This document shows positions 21,110 through 31,359 of a stretch of DNA of 64,000 nucleotides, piece after piece; positions within the stretch are counted from its first letter, which is position 1; each line of letters opens with the position of its first letter. The DNA is from Mesostigma viride (taxonomy: Eukaryota > Streptophyta > Mesostigmatophyceae > Mesostigmatales > Mesostigmataceae), in the NCBI GenBank assembly GCA_009746045.1, contig RPFO01000034.1:1989146-2053145 (forward strand). The letters are read 5' to 3'. Below the pieces are notes generated by a model, which was given only the letters and a program-made list of their open reading frames with translations, was not told the DNA's origin and made no database searches. Made by a program: the position numbers and the translations under genes.

Positions 21110-22790
21110 TATAGGCATGCATGGCTTGGCTAAATTCTGAAGGCATCATCCATGGGGGCCATTATGGGCGCACATGCGTGTGGGCCACATGCTGGGCTAA
21201 GCCTGACTAATCTACACTACTGGTATATATTCCCTAGGTGCATGTCTGAGGTGGCAGGAGGGGCCTGCCATGCAGGCGGGCTTGTGGTACGATCAACGTG
21301 GATGACCGCCCCCCTCCGGTATACAGGCTTCCACCTTGCGCTCTGCCGGAGCTGAAGGTTGGTCGGCCATAGCTCGCGTCGCCGCTGTTGCTGGGCCAGG
21401 GTCAAGTCGTCGTCCAGCGTGAAGCGATTCTCCGAGCTAGAGCTTCTTGCGGAACGCCAGCTTGTCCGCCATGTACTTAAAGGTGAGGAGCACGGGTGCC
21501 GGGCCAGCCTTACCCCGCGCGCGGGGGACGGAGGCGGACAGCCGACATCCCCAGCTCACCAGTGAGTTGCATGGGGGCAAAAATGGCGCGCTTAAATGCC
21601 TCGAGAAGGCTCGTGGAGGTCTCACCTGCCGGCTGGTCGAAGTGCTTGACGATGACATTGTGGCTGCGCTTGGTGATGTCGGCCTCCTCGCGAAGGTCGA
21701 GGGCTTGTTGCTTGAGTTGTGCCGCGATGGTGGAGGTGGTGGAGGTGGTGGAGGTGGTGTGATGCTTAAGCAAGTCCGCCCAGGTGCATGGAGGGAGCAT
21801 GGCCGGCCGGGCCAGCAGGTGCCGGCTGGGCGGCGATGTCCTTCACCGCCTGGGCGGTGAGGCCGGCGGTGTCATGCAAGCACTCAAGGGCGGTGGCGGT
21901 GGCTTAAGGCGTTGGTCGAGGTCGAGGATCGAGCTGGGCTGTGATGTCGTCAGTGGAGGCGGAAATGGCAGTGGAGGTGGAGGCGGCGGTGGTGGAAATG
22001 TGAGGAAGTTCAGTAGTAGCCAGCGTGCCACCGGCCATTGCTGCTACGTCGGCAGCAAGGGGGGTCACGTGCTGCTGGAAGGCTTCCGTGAGGATGGAAC
22101 GGAGTGTGGGGGCGGAGATGGATGGAGCCCAGATCTCGCCGTCAGAGCGCTGGAGAAGGGAGTTGAGGATGGTGTGCTGGAGGCGGGGGCGGGGGGAGCC
22201 GAAAACCATGCTGACGTTGTGCCAGGCGGCAGCCGTCGGTGCAGAGGAGGCGCCCGGTGCCGTGGAGATGGAGGCACAGGTCGTAAAGCGAGGCGTAGTC
22301 CCCGTAGAAGATGCAGTGCAGAGCATCGGACAGAGACATGTTGGTCCAGTCGTGATCATCGATCGACCTGGAAACTTAGGTTGGAGCCGAAAGCGCGGTT
22401 CCGAGGGGCGTGAAGACCCTCCTGTTAAATTGTCGGCTGAGCGGGTGCGTTTAGGGTCAGGCGATGCCGATGGCGATGCAGTGAGCCCGGGAGGGTTCGG
22501 GGCGACCACCAGTGTGCGACCGTAGTGTCACCGCTGCCTGCCGGATCTGGCGTAGCTGCAGCCTCATCAGCTGCCGCATTTTCATGGGCGAGCGCATCTG
22601 CGAAACTGCGTTGCGTCGAGGAGCGTTTGCTCGTCATATATTGCGTAATACATTCGGAAAACTATATCAGCATGTGCGTCTTAGAAAGACGAAGCGATAG
22701 TGATATTCACAGCTGAACTCGGGGCTCAAACGTGAAAGGTATGAGCTCCGCCATCAGCCATGGCTACCTCGTGGCTCGTTTGGCAGCCCC
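21110..22790 (-). mobile_element. LINE ORF1-only element, copy 1
   Basis: 5' UTR 22790-22638, ORF1 22637-21217 (broken), 3' UTR to about 21110. The start reads MTSKRSSTQRSFADAL. The middle is proline/serine-rich, then a coiled-coil-like segment (IAAQLKQQALDLREEADITK). The end resembles the LINE ORF1 tail LDDDLTLAQQQRRRELWP. Copies 2 and 3 share this layout and likewise lack ORF2; the downstream RT piece may be an unrelated truncated LINE. ORF1 is an RNA-binding chaperone of LINE particles. Confidence 0.75.
21217..22637 (-). pseudogene. LINE ORF1 protein, copy 1, frame-broken
   Basis: Pieces in different frames: N terminus 22637-22425, central 22509-21904 (APNPPGLTASPSASPDPKR .. TPLAADVAAMAGG), coiled coil 21800-21510, C terminus 21405-21217. 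The conserved QQQRRRELWP and a Trp-rich basic tail are visible. Confidence 0.75.
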
Positions 22791-22854
22791 ATATTGGTAA
22801 TATGAGCATAAGACCATAAGTCCTCAGTGGGCTCAGGGGAACATGGGATCGATG

Positions 22855-22859
22855 GAATG
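22855..22859. repeat. Target site duplication of Copia-like element 2 (left)
   Basis: gaatg here and at 30669-30673, directly outside the AGTT and AACT ends of the element. Confidence 0.9.
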
Positions 22860-23479
22860 AGTTAACGTAAAGGATTTACGTTAGATGGATAGAGATTGTT
22901 ACGCTCTTTCCAACGGCACCTTGAACGCCTCATTTGGTTAAGGAACGTAAAAGTTATGACGTTTCCTAGGCTGTGCCGACAGTACCCGGCGCGCCACTGT
23001 GGGCGCGTACGGACACAGGATGTACAAGTGTCACTTTGATAGTCCGCAGGACGTTGACAGGACTTGTACAGGACTTGATGGTCAATTGATAGGTAGGCGC
23101 ACTGCATGTAGCGCGCCAGGACCTATGAGACAATTGATGCTGACTAGTGTACGGATAGGTCCACAGGACTAGCCGTATGGACAATTGATAGATCTGCGCG
23201 CCAAAGGCGTGCCAGAGTCTGTGTAATCAATTGATTGACAGTTCAGCTGTGACAGTGCAGCTGAATACTTGGACGCGTCCCTAGCAAGCTATATGAGTGA
23301 CTTGGTCACACCGGGACGCTAGTTCTTGCGTGCACGTTCTCTTGGCACTGCGACCCTGTCGTCTGTGCTGCGTGCAGTCTTGGAAGTGACGTGACTTACG
23401 TCTGTGTTTCCTGTTATTAATAAAGGCAACTTCCTGCAAGAACCATGGCGGAATTCGTGGCATTCTTACCCTCACAACT
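22860..23479 (+). repeat. 5' LTR of Copia-like element 2
   Basis: 620 bp. It contains several caattgat palindromes and an aataaa signal near 23414 (attaataaaggc). The primer-binding zone (cgtattacacgctctgtc) follows at 23480. Confidence 0.95.
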
Positions 23480-23503
23480 CGTATTACACGCTCTGTCAAA
23501 AAG

Positions 23504-24214
23504 ATGCCAAATTCGGAAGAATTTCGGATTCCGGACGATGAGGAAATAGCCGCTCCGCCGGCTGGTTCTTCGTCAAGACCGACGGTGCCGTCGTGGCAGC
23601 AATTGCTCGACGAAGTAACGGTCTCGCTCGACGAGCTTCATCGTCAGCAGCGTGCAGCTCACGCATTGCTCGGGGATAACCCCGAGGACCCCGATTTGCC
23701 AGCACTGGTGCCGGCAATCCGCAACCTGTTGGACCAGATTCGAAACATTTTATCGACATTTACGGTCCAGGTGCGGGGAGGTTTGCGGTCGGTGACCGAA
23801 GTCACGACTGCCATTGAGGAGTTGGACAACGTCCTCTCTTCACTCACCGGTTACCAGAGAAACCTGCAAAACTGGGCATCGCTACGCACGGGGGGCGCGC
23901 CGGCGGTGTCGACAAATTTGTTTCAGGATCTCGCGCTGTTATCGCTGCTCACTCGCGGCGTACGCAGTCGCGAGCGCCAGGTTTTAATTAACCTGGTGGC
24001 ATTTCTCGCCTCTGTGCGAGAGTGGATTCCCGCGGGGTGGGAATTATTGACGATCTTTACACATCCTCTGCGCCTCGTCGCGCGTCGGCGCGTCGCAACT
24101 TACGCGGCGGGGAGCACGCCGGTTTTAATTCATACCGGTGCAGGTCCGGAGCTGGATATGGAGGATCGTGAGTTCGTATACACGTACTGCGACTTCAGGG
24201 GCCTTGACTACTAG
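23504..24214 (+). CDS. Extra ORF between 5' LTR and gag of Copia-like element 2, function unknown
   Basis: 236 residues, ATG 25 bp after the LTR, intact. No family recognised. The N terminus is acidic and proline-rich, residues about 30-120 look helical (WQQLLDEVTVSLDELHRQQR, IRNLLDQIRNILSTF, VTTAIEELDNVLSSLTG), then a hydrophobic stretch (LALLSLLTRG, VLINLVAFLASVREW) and an arginine-rich RLVARRRVATY. The sequence is richer in CG dinucleotides than gag and pol beside it. It could be an accessory protein or an N-terminal gag part; element 1 has no visible counterpart. Confidence 0.65.
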   Translation: MPNSEEFRIPDDEEIAAPPAGSSSRPTVPSWQQLLDEVTVSLDELHRQQRAAHALLGDNPEDPDLPALVPAIRNLLDQIRNILSTFTVQVRGGLRSVTEVTTAIEELDNVLSSLTGYQRNLQNWASLRTGGAPAVSTNLFQDLALLSLLTRGVRSRERQVLINLVAFLASVREWIPAGWELLTIFTHPLRLVARRRVATYAAGSTPVLIHTGAGPELDMEDREFVYTYCDFRGLDY

Positions 24215-24382
24215 TCGGCCTAATTTTCTTTTGCAGTACTTGTCGACATTTTTTTGTCGAATTTCGGCGGCAATTCGCGGGGCGGCAGCGACACCGGCGC
24301 AGGCGGCAGTGGCGACACAAAAATTTTGTACATATTTTCTGCTGCTTTGTTAAGGTGTTCTTTGAATAGCTGGTAGTGCAGG

Positions 24383-25481
24383 ATGGCTGAGGGACGCCGT
24401 AGCAAGGGTCCAGCCAGTGGGAATAATAATGGGGGTGCTGGTAGTGGAACCGCTCACGTAGATGACGTGGGGCTTACCGGAGAGATTACCAACCTTCCTC
24501 ACAATAATAATAATGCACAAGCTATTCATGGCTTTGATCTTACCACACAGGGTCTTTTAATTGTCAATCAGTTGCAGCCTGTAACCTCAGACTCCAAGCC
24601 TAAGCAGGCTGAAGAGTTTGTGGAGGGATTGGAAGGGTTCCCTAGCTTGTACGGTGGTACAAATTACTATCAAATCTGGATAGGCAGTAGCACTTTTGGC
24701 AAGTGTACTGACCAGATTAAGGACCTAACCAGGGAGTGCAAAAAGGCCAATAAGGCCTGGGCACTGTACGTGGCTGAGCTGAAGGAGCTGCTGGAGACCA
24801 ACGAAAGAAGGTCGGCATCCATTGGCAGGACAAGTACCAAGGGTGGGAGGTCAAGGGGGACCTGATCCAGAACTTTCTCAACTATTGTAAGATGGTTGAG
24901 GAGGGCAGGGCTCACGGCTTTAATGTCGCTGATAACATAGCCCTAACCAACTGGCTCAAGGTTTCTGGGCTGGATAAGGCGACACGTGGCTCCTTAAAAG
25001 TCATGTGTGCCCCACACTCTACCCTGAAGGCCTACAAGGTCATCATTAAACAAGCTCTCGAGGCAGAGGAGCTGTTTGAGGGTGGAGTGCCAGCAGTGAA
25101 GGCTACCCAGGCAGGCGGGCGTACCCAGGGTGGCTCCAAGACGTCTGAGGCTGACCGAAGCCAAGGAGGGCGTAGGGGCAACCATACAAGCGCAAGGGAG
25201 ATCATTCACCTGATTCTGACAGGAGGTCACACTCCAAGTCGGTGTTCAGGCGGGTGGGTGGTCAGCCCAAGCAGGGCAACGCGTCTGACAATGGGGGCAG
25301 TGGCCAGGGCAAGTCCAAGATACAATGCTACCTGTGCAAGGGGTGGGGGCACATCAAGAAGGAGTGTCCCAGCTTCAAGAAGTCCCAGGGCCAGGGCAGC
25401 AACAAGAATAAGAACAACAACAAGTCCCAGGCAGGCCAGCCTTCAAAGGGCAGTCAGCAAGAAGACAACAAGGAGCAGTGA
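24383..25481 (+). pseudogene. Gag of Copia-like element 2, three frames
   Basis: ATG at 24383 opens 140 clear residues (LTTQGLLIVNQLQPV, FPSLYGGTNYYQIW). Frame changes near 24805 and 25180 lead through NYCKMVEEGRAHGFNVADN and end in a CCHC knuckle CYLCKGWGHIKKEC (C-x2-C-x4-H-x4-C) and a basic/Gln-rich tail, stop at 25481. The order matches Copia gag; the breaks make it non-functional as read, unless they are sequencing errors. Confidence 0.8.
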
Positions 25482-25657
25482 CTGTCTGAGGCAACCCCTA
25501 CACACCTTAATTCACCCAAGGGGGAGGCCAGGTGCTCCAATGCAGATTTTATATCTGGGCAACAAGAGGGTGATCTCCAGGTTCAGTGTGGCCCCAGGTC
25601 ACCTGGAGAGGTACAGGTTCCTATGAAGACGTCCTTGACAGCTGATGCAGCTGTAAG

Positions 25658-27226
25658 ATGTCTGACCCTATGCATCCTCGTGCTGGGCACGAGGGTGGAC
25701 CTCTCATTTTGAGAGAAACCAATGTACAACCACAGAGGGGTGTGAAGGCCTCTGGTGGTATGCATGTGGTCCCTGCTGGCGGTCCAGGTGTTGGGCATGA
25801 GCAGGGTGACTCAGGCTCTGAGTCAGAACAGGATGGAAGTCAGCATGGTGATGCTGGACAACCTGACAGCACAGTCCTGACTGTGCCAGGGACTGCTTCC
25901 TCTGTGTACCAGGAGTTGGGTGCCCGAATCCACAACATGTTTGGGCATGCCACTTCTCTGTCAAACAACTTTGCCTTCCGTATGGGCAGGGCACCCCTTC
26001 TTAAGGCGTGTCAGCAAGCTGCCTCACGGTGTAAGTGCCAGTTGTCCTCCAACAAGCCCAGGAAATCACATGCCAAAGCTCTACCTCAGAGCATTGGTGA
26101 TCTGCAGTGTGATATCCAACACATCAGGGGCATGCAACTGTTGGTGTGCGTGGACAGGTACACGAAATACAAGGTGCTGGAGCATTTACCTTCTATGAAG
26201 AACAGGTACTTGCTGGCTGCCCTGCAGAATGTAAGAGCCAAGTTTCCTACCACAAGGATCCAGGTGGACATGCAGTTTCAGCATCTCAAGGGTGATCCTA
26301 CCCTTCCTGAGTTGCTGGTTACACCTAGGGAGGCTCATGGGCAGCAGGGTGCTATCGAGAGGGCAATCCAGGAGGTCAAGAAATTGATCATCTCTGAAGA
26401 CTGGGTACCCTTGTCTGCACCTGCACTTGTCAGGAGTGCATGGCTGAGGAACGTGGAGCAGCAGCTGAACAGCAGGGTTAACTTCTACTATGATGGAGTT
26501 GCTGTCAGCCCAATGGGTCTATATCATGGCCTGTGCCCACCACATGTGCTGGAGGGCTGGAAACATGCTGCACATGTCACCTTTGCCAAGCTGAGGGAGA
26601 AGGACCGGGGTTGGAAGATGCTGGAGCCACAAGTGGGTCAGAAGGTCCTAGCTTGGAAGGAACCTAGCCTTTATGGCAAACGTGGTAGCTGGAGTCCTGG
26701 GGTGGTTACCCAGGTTGATGAAGCTAGCCACGCATGCTTGGTCAGCATGGAGGACGAACCAAAGCATGTACACCGGCTGAGTTGGTCATATGTCAAGCCT
26801 AACCTGATGAATGAGGGCAGTCAGGCACAAGGCTCACAGGATCTGCAGGATTTTCAGGTCCCAGGTGACATCACTGACGCAACGACCACATCTGTTGCAG
26901 GGGAATCTGTCAGCCCTGGCCAGGTTGCAGAGGTACTTGTTGAACAGGCTGCAAGGTCAACAGCTGGGGAGTCAACTGTCAAGCCCAAGGCACTAACCAA
27001 GCCCAGGGGGACAAGTTTGGCTGGATTGATTGGGGCTCTACAAAGGGCCAAGAAGCAGCCCAAGGTAGCCAAGCTCAGGTGGCATGGCAATCTGGGGCTG
27101 GACACTGCCTTAGAGGTAGACACTAATTCTCAGGTTCCATCATTGGGACCAGGGCTGCAGCAGGGTACAGCATGTCTGAACCCAGCTATCAGTTTGTGTC
27201 TGACTTCAGTGGCGGGGTACACGTGA
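25658..27226 (+). CDS. Integrase and start of protease-like segment, Copia-like element 2
   Basis: 522 residues. A zinc-module remnant (IHNMFGHATS .. CQQAASRCKCQ) is followed by the core: GDLQCDIQHIRGMQLLVCVD, IQVDMQFQHLKG, GAIERAIQEVKKLI, giving D, D and E with 29 residues between the last two. The C-terminal barrel has GQKVLAWKEPSLYGKRGSWS and VHRLSWSYVKPN. After a low-complexity linker the frame ends with ALEVDTNSQVPSLG, which aligns with VAVDTQASVSIIS of element 1 and is the likely protease active site. Confidence 0.8.
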   Translation: MSDPMHPRAGHEGGPLILRETNVQPQRGVKASGGMHVVPAGGPGVGHEQGDSGSESEQDGSQHGDAGQPDSTVLTVPGTASSVYQELGARIHNMFGHATSLSNNFAFRMGRAPLLKACQQAASRCKCQLSSNKPRKSHAKALPQSIGDLQCDIQHIRGMQLLVCVDRYTKYKVLEHLPSMKNRYLLAALQNVRAKFPTTRIQVDMQFQHLKGDPTLPELLVTPREAHGQQGAIERAIQEVKKLIISEDWVPLSAPALVRSAWLRNVEQQLNSRVNFYYDGVAVSPMGLYHGLCPPHVLEGWKHAAHVTFAKLREKDRGWKMLEPQVGQKVLAWKEPSLYGKRGSWSPGVVTQVDEASHACLVSMEDEPKHVHRLSWSYVKPNLMNEGSQAQGSQDLQDFQVPGDITDATTTSVAGESVSPGQVAEVLVEQAARSTAGESTVKPKALTKPRGTSLAGLIGALQRAKKQPKVAKLRWHGNLGLDTALEVDTNSQVPSLGPGLQQGTACLNPAISLCLTSVAGYT

Positions 27227-28382
27227 AGGTACTGGGTGAGGTATTCATTCCTATCCTTGGACAGGACACTGCTTTTTGTGTCTTGGAGGGCTATCAAGGA
27301 CCTGCTCTTCTGGGGCAGAATTTCCTATGCCAGGATGGGTAGTGATCACGTCCTCTCTCCTGACTAAGGAAGGGGCTGGTCAGGTCCCACTGATTAATTT
27401 CAGGACCACTCACCTATCACGTGCAGTAACCAGGACGGTTAAGCGTGTGCAAGTGTGCCAGGGGCAGGAGCCCTTGGTTGATGACCTCATACTGCCAGCT
27501 GCTAGTCATCCAAGCAGTTTGGGCATTGGTCCTCACTCACTTGCTGGACACAGCCCTATCAACTACCAAGGCCTGGTGAAGCTCATGTCCTCTCCCATTA
27601 TGTGTCCCCAGGTCACACTGGGTCTGATTAAATCTGGGGAGGACTGGATCTCCAAGAAATGCGTGGAACCTGTCAATGACCTGCCTCCTGCACGACGTCT
27701 ACTCAAGCTCAAGTTTGTCATCAAGATGAAGGAGGTGGACGGGGTCAAGGTACCACATGTCAGGCCAGTGCTGAATGAGTTCAAGGGTACTGGTGAGTGC
27801 ACTGCTGAGGAGTTGTATACCCCTGGCATGCTGCATGATACTTGGAGGCTGCTGCTGTGTGTCTTTCTAGGCCTTCTCAACAAGGGCTTGGACTATGGCT
27901 CAGTGGTGATAGACTTCAAGAGGGCATTTCTGGAGGGTGATGCAGATGTGGCACAGGAAAAGTGGGAGGGCAAGACGCCTTTCTATGTTAGGGTGCCTGC
28001 TGTATGGAAAAGGGACATCCACACGGAGTTCCTTAAAATCCTCAAGGGCCTGGAGGGCCTGAGGTCAAGTCCAATAATCTGGAGGGAGACTCTCAACCGT
28101 TTCCTGAAGGAGCATTGCAACTTGAAGGTCTCTCCTGTAGACCCCTGTCTGTTTCTGGGGCAATGGGAAGGCCTGCCAGTGTATGCTTCGCTGCACGGGG
28201 ATGACCTACATCTGATAGCTCCCACGTCGTGGCTTAAGGAGCTGATCTCCATCATTAAGTCCAAGTTTCCTCTGGGTAGGGAGCAATGGCAGGTGGAGAA
28301 TGAGCCTCTGCTGTTTGTGGGCATGGAGGCCACACTGGTGAAGAAGGGGGGAGTGGCGTATGCTGCTGGTGGGGGGCAATGA
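27168..28382 (+). CDS. Protease C-terminal part and reverse transcriptase, Copia-like element 2
   Basis: From about 27173 a short frame reads YQFVSDFSGGVHVKVLG and QGPALLGQNFL, the flap and closing strands of a retropepsin. From 27276 the reverse transcriptase frame has LKLKFVIKMKEVDGV, VRPVLNEFKGTG, VVIDFKRAFLEGDADV (first Asp), GLEGLRSSPIIWRE, SPVDPCLFLGQWEG, then ASLHGDDLHLIAP (28194-28205) in place of YVDD, and FPLGREQWQVENEPLLFVGM. A frame change at about 28360 leads into RNase H. Confidence 0.85.
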
Positions 28383-29103
28383 CTATCAAGAGACCCTCAT
28401 TAGCAAGCTTCCTCCAACCATCACACAGGCACTGTGTCCCATGGTGAGGGGCATGGTTGCTTGGGTGGCAGGCATTTCCAGGCCAGACCTTATGGTCATA
28501 GCCAGGTTGCCTGATGACATGCTGGTGGAGCTAGGGTCTGCCAAGGTGGCTGATCAGGTCAGGGCTTCATCTGGCATTCTGTTGTCTGCAGTGGATTTAT
28601 CACAACCCATTTGCATGGAGCTGTATGTGGATAGCTCAATGGACAGCAGGCAGGTCTCCAAGGTCAGGGGCAGGGCTGCAGGGCTCTTTGTGCTCAGACA
28701 GGAAGGCCTGGGGAGTTTGGTGAGCTGGTTTAGTCGCCTGCACAAACGGGTGGCTGTCAGCAGTGATGTGGCAGAATGCAGGGCTATTTGTGAAGGCATT
28801 CACACAAGCCTTTATCTGAAGGAGTTGCTTCATCAGATGACTTCTAACACTCCTTGGCCACTTCAGGTTACCACTCTTCTAAAAACAGACTCCATGGGGA
28901 TGGTGCAGTTTGTGCACAGGCAGATGGCCAGAAGTAGGGACTTGGATTATCTCCTTCTTAAGGAGTTGTCCTCCTTGGCCAATATTGAGCATATCCCTGG
29001 GGTTGACAATCCTGCTGATGCTTTGACCAAGCTAGTGCAGAAGGCAGCAGTGCAATACAAGGTTCTTCAGTCTCTGATGGACCCATCTCAGCAAGCTGTC
29101 TAA
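28360..29103 (+). CDS. RNase H of Copia-like element 2
   Basis: 247 residues: connection region with LSQPICMELYVDSSMDSRQV (first acidic residue), LVSWFSRLHKRVAVSSDVAE (Glu), LLKTDSMGMVQFVHRQ (Asp), RDLDYLLLKELSSLANIEHI and VDNPADALTKLVQKA, the standard end of Copia pol. Stop TAA at 29101. Confidence 0.88.
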   Translation: MLLVGGNDYQETLISKLPPTITQALCPMVRGMVAWVAGISRPDLMVIARLPDDMLVELGSAKVADQVRASSGILLSAVDLSQPICMELYVDSSMDSRQVSKVRGRAAGLFVLRQEGLGSLVSWFSRLHKRVAVSSDVAECRAICEGIHTSLYLKELLHQMTSNTPWPLQVTTLLKTDSMGMVQFVHRQMARSRDLDYLLLKELSSLANIEHIPGVDNPADALTKLVQKAAVQYKVLQSLMDPSQQAV

Positions 29104-30051
29104 GCTGGTGCATGGTTATAGGGCATTGGAGAGCAGATTGTGTGGTAGTGTCAGCATTGTGACTGGCATAATACCTGTATTTTAGTCTGTACTAAGGCTC
29201 ATGGACCATGGTACACTCACTCTGATTTTAATCAGGATACAGCCAGGTTTTGGCTGGGGTTCATGCTGTTGACTACACAAGGTTGACAGGTCCATTACAG
29301 ACCATGTATTCTATTTTAAAAGAAATGTATATTTGTACATACTCTCACAATGGTCTGGGAACCTTTATTCTGGGGTTTATAGGGCGGGGTTCGATTCCCT
29401 GGTATTATGTTTCTACAAGCTGGCCTGTTCAGGTGTTTGCCTGTTCAGACTTCCCTAGTTCCCCAGGGCAGGATTTAATTGTTGCCTATGTGTTTCATTT
29501 TGTCATTTGTTTGCTGTGGCAGTTTACCATCTGGCAAGTAGACGGGCGCCGTAAGACGGGCGCCAATAGACCCCTGTTGAGAGAATGACAGGCAAACTAT
29601 TGTAATACGCCTTACTTTGTCAAGTGGTATTTTAATTGTCATGGATTTATTGTACTTATATTGAATATGTACTGGGTTTTATGGGATTAGTATCTGGGAT
29701 TAATGTAACTCACCGCCAGAAGGTCATTGTACTGGAGGCTCTACCGAGGTGATGGGATTAATTCCTGGAGAAGACCTCATAGAATTAACCTGTATGTATT
29801 TAATTTTGTGTGCTTCTAATATCTGGTGGTACTCTGTAATGCCACTTCCATAGGTTTTCTCCATTTCTCATGAAATGGTTTTCCCTGTGGCAGATCTGTT
29901 TCTTTTCCAGTTCCTTAAAAGAAAGGGCTGGGGGAATGGCATTGGCCATTAAAGACATCTGTTCAAGCTTCAAGCTGGAGTGAAGGACATTTCAAGCTAC
30001 TTCAAGGGTCCCTGGCAGGGGATGTGATCCCTAAAGAAAAGAAGGGATTGG
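29104..30051 (+). other. Untranslated 3' region and polypurine tract of Copia-like element 2
   Basis: No coding sequence recognised. taaagaaaagaagggattgg ends directly at the LTR and fits a polypurine tract. ggttcgattcc at 29393 resembles a tRNA B box but no cloverleaf surrounds it. Confidence 0.7.
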
Positions 30052-30668
30052 AGTTAACGTAAAGGATTTACGTTAGATGGATAGAGATTGTTACGCTCTT
30101 TCCAACGGCACCTTGAACGCCTCATTTGGTTAAGGAACGTAAAAGTTATGACGTTTCCTAGGCTGTGCCGACAGTACCCGGCGCGCCACTGTGGGCGCGT
30201 ACGGACACAGGATGTACAAGTGTCACTTTGATAGTCCGCAGGACGTTGACAGGACTTGCACAGGACTTGATGGTCAATTGATAGGTAGGCGCACTGTAGC
30301 GCGCCAGGACCTATGAGACAATTGATGCTGACTAGTGTACGGATAGGTCCACAGGACTAGCCGTATGGACAATTGATAGATCTGCGCGCCAAAGGCGTGC
30401 CAGAGTCTGTGTAATCAATTGATTGACAGTTCAGCTGTGACAGTGCAGCTGAATACTTGGACGCGTCCCTAGCAAGCTATATGAGTGACTTGGTCACACT
30501 GGGGCGCTAGTTCTTGCGTGCACGTTCTCTTGGCACTGCGACCCTGTCGTCTGTGCTGCGTGCAGTCTTGGAAGTGACGTGACTTACGTCTGTGTTTCCT
30601 TGTTATTAATAAAGGCAACTTCCTGCAAGAACCATGGCGGAATTCGTGGCATTCTTACCCTCACAACT
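30052..30668 (+). repeat. 3' LTR of Copia-like element 2
   Basis: 617 bp, near-identical to 22860-23479; lacks catg in the tgcatgtagc block and has one extra t in gtttccttgtt. Confidence 0.95.
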
Positions 30669-30673
30669 GAATG

Positions 30674-31359
30674 GATGATGCTTTAATGTTAATTAATTAA
30701 TTATAATTAATTAAGTAATTAATCAATCAACTAATTAATTAATTAGGAACATGACTCCGTTGGGAGTACATGTGAAGTGAGACAACTCTGCCTGGACGCA
30801 CTGGCGATTCATGTAGCACATAGCCCTGAGAAGGGGCATTTGGCTTTTAATACATTCTGGGCTACTTCCTGCAAGGGTAGGATGTAAACTACACCTGCTC
30901 TAGGTGCACCAAGTGCAGCTGCACCACTATATCTATGATGATGCATAAGTTGTGGTTACAGTAGCTAGCTTGGGCAAATTAAATTAAATCATAACATGAC
31001 TCCGTTTGGAGATCACGAATTAATTAATTAATAATTAATCGATGGGTTAATTATATAATCAATTACGTGAGCGTAAGTCCTCAGTGCAGTCGAGAGTGGG
31101 ATGGGATGGAATGGGATGGGAGGGAGCCAGGGATGGAGCACTAGTGCACTACTAGCTATTAATTGAATAGACACGTACGTGACTGTGAGCAACTGAGCAT
31201 AAGTCCTCAGTGGGAGGGGAACATGGGATGGCATGGATTAATTAATTAATAGACACGCGACTGCGTCACGTGAGCATAATAAGTCCTCAGTGGGAGGGGA
31301 TCCATGGGATGGAATAAAGCTATCTAGGTCCTAGTTACAGGGCTGTACTAGGACGGTAT
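30674..31359 (+). repeat. AT-rich block of dispersed repeats
   Basis: Runs of ttaattaatt, copy 2 of the ctccgttgggag family (30744-30935), and three variants of a unit gagcataagtcctcagtggg..gggatgga (about 31070, 31196, 31275) that also occurs at 22800-22858 just left of Copia-like element 2. No gene. Confidence 0.75.

Larger units (their letters stand above)
22860..30668 (+). mobile_element. Copia-like LTR retrotransposon 2 (7.8 kb)
   Basis: LTRs 22860-23479 and 30052-30668 differ by about three substitutions and two short indels, and a perfect 5-bp duplication flanks them, so the insertion is recent. Order inside: an extra ORF, gag, integrase, protease-like segment, reverse transcriptase, RNase H, ~950 bp untranslated, polypurine tract, LTR. 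It ends AGTT/AACT like element 1. Several frame changes interrupt gag and pol. Confidence 0.95.

Noticed and set aside
29340-29410. Possible tRNA (ggttcgattcc B box)
   Set aside because: No matching acceptor stem, A box or anticodon arm could be placed.
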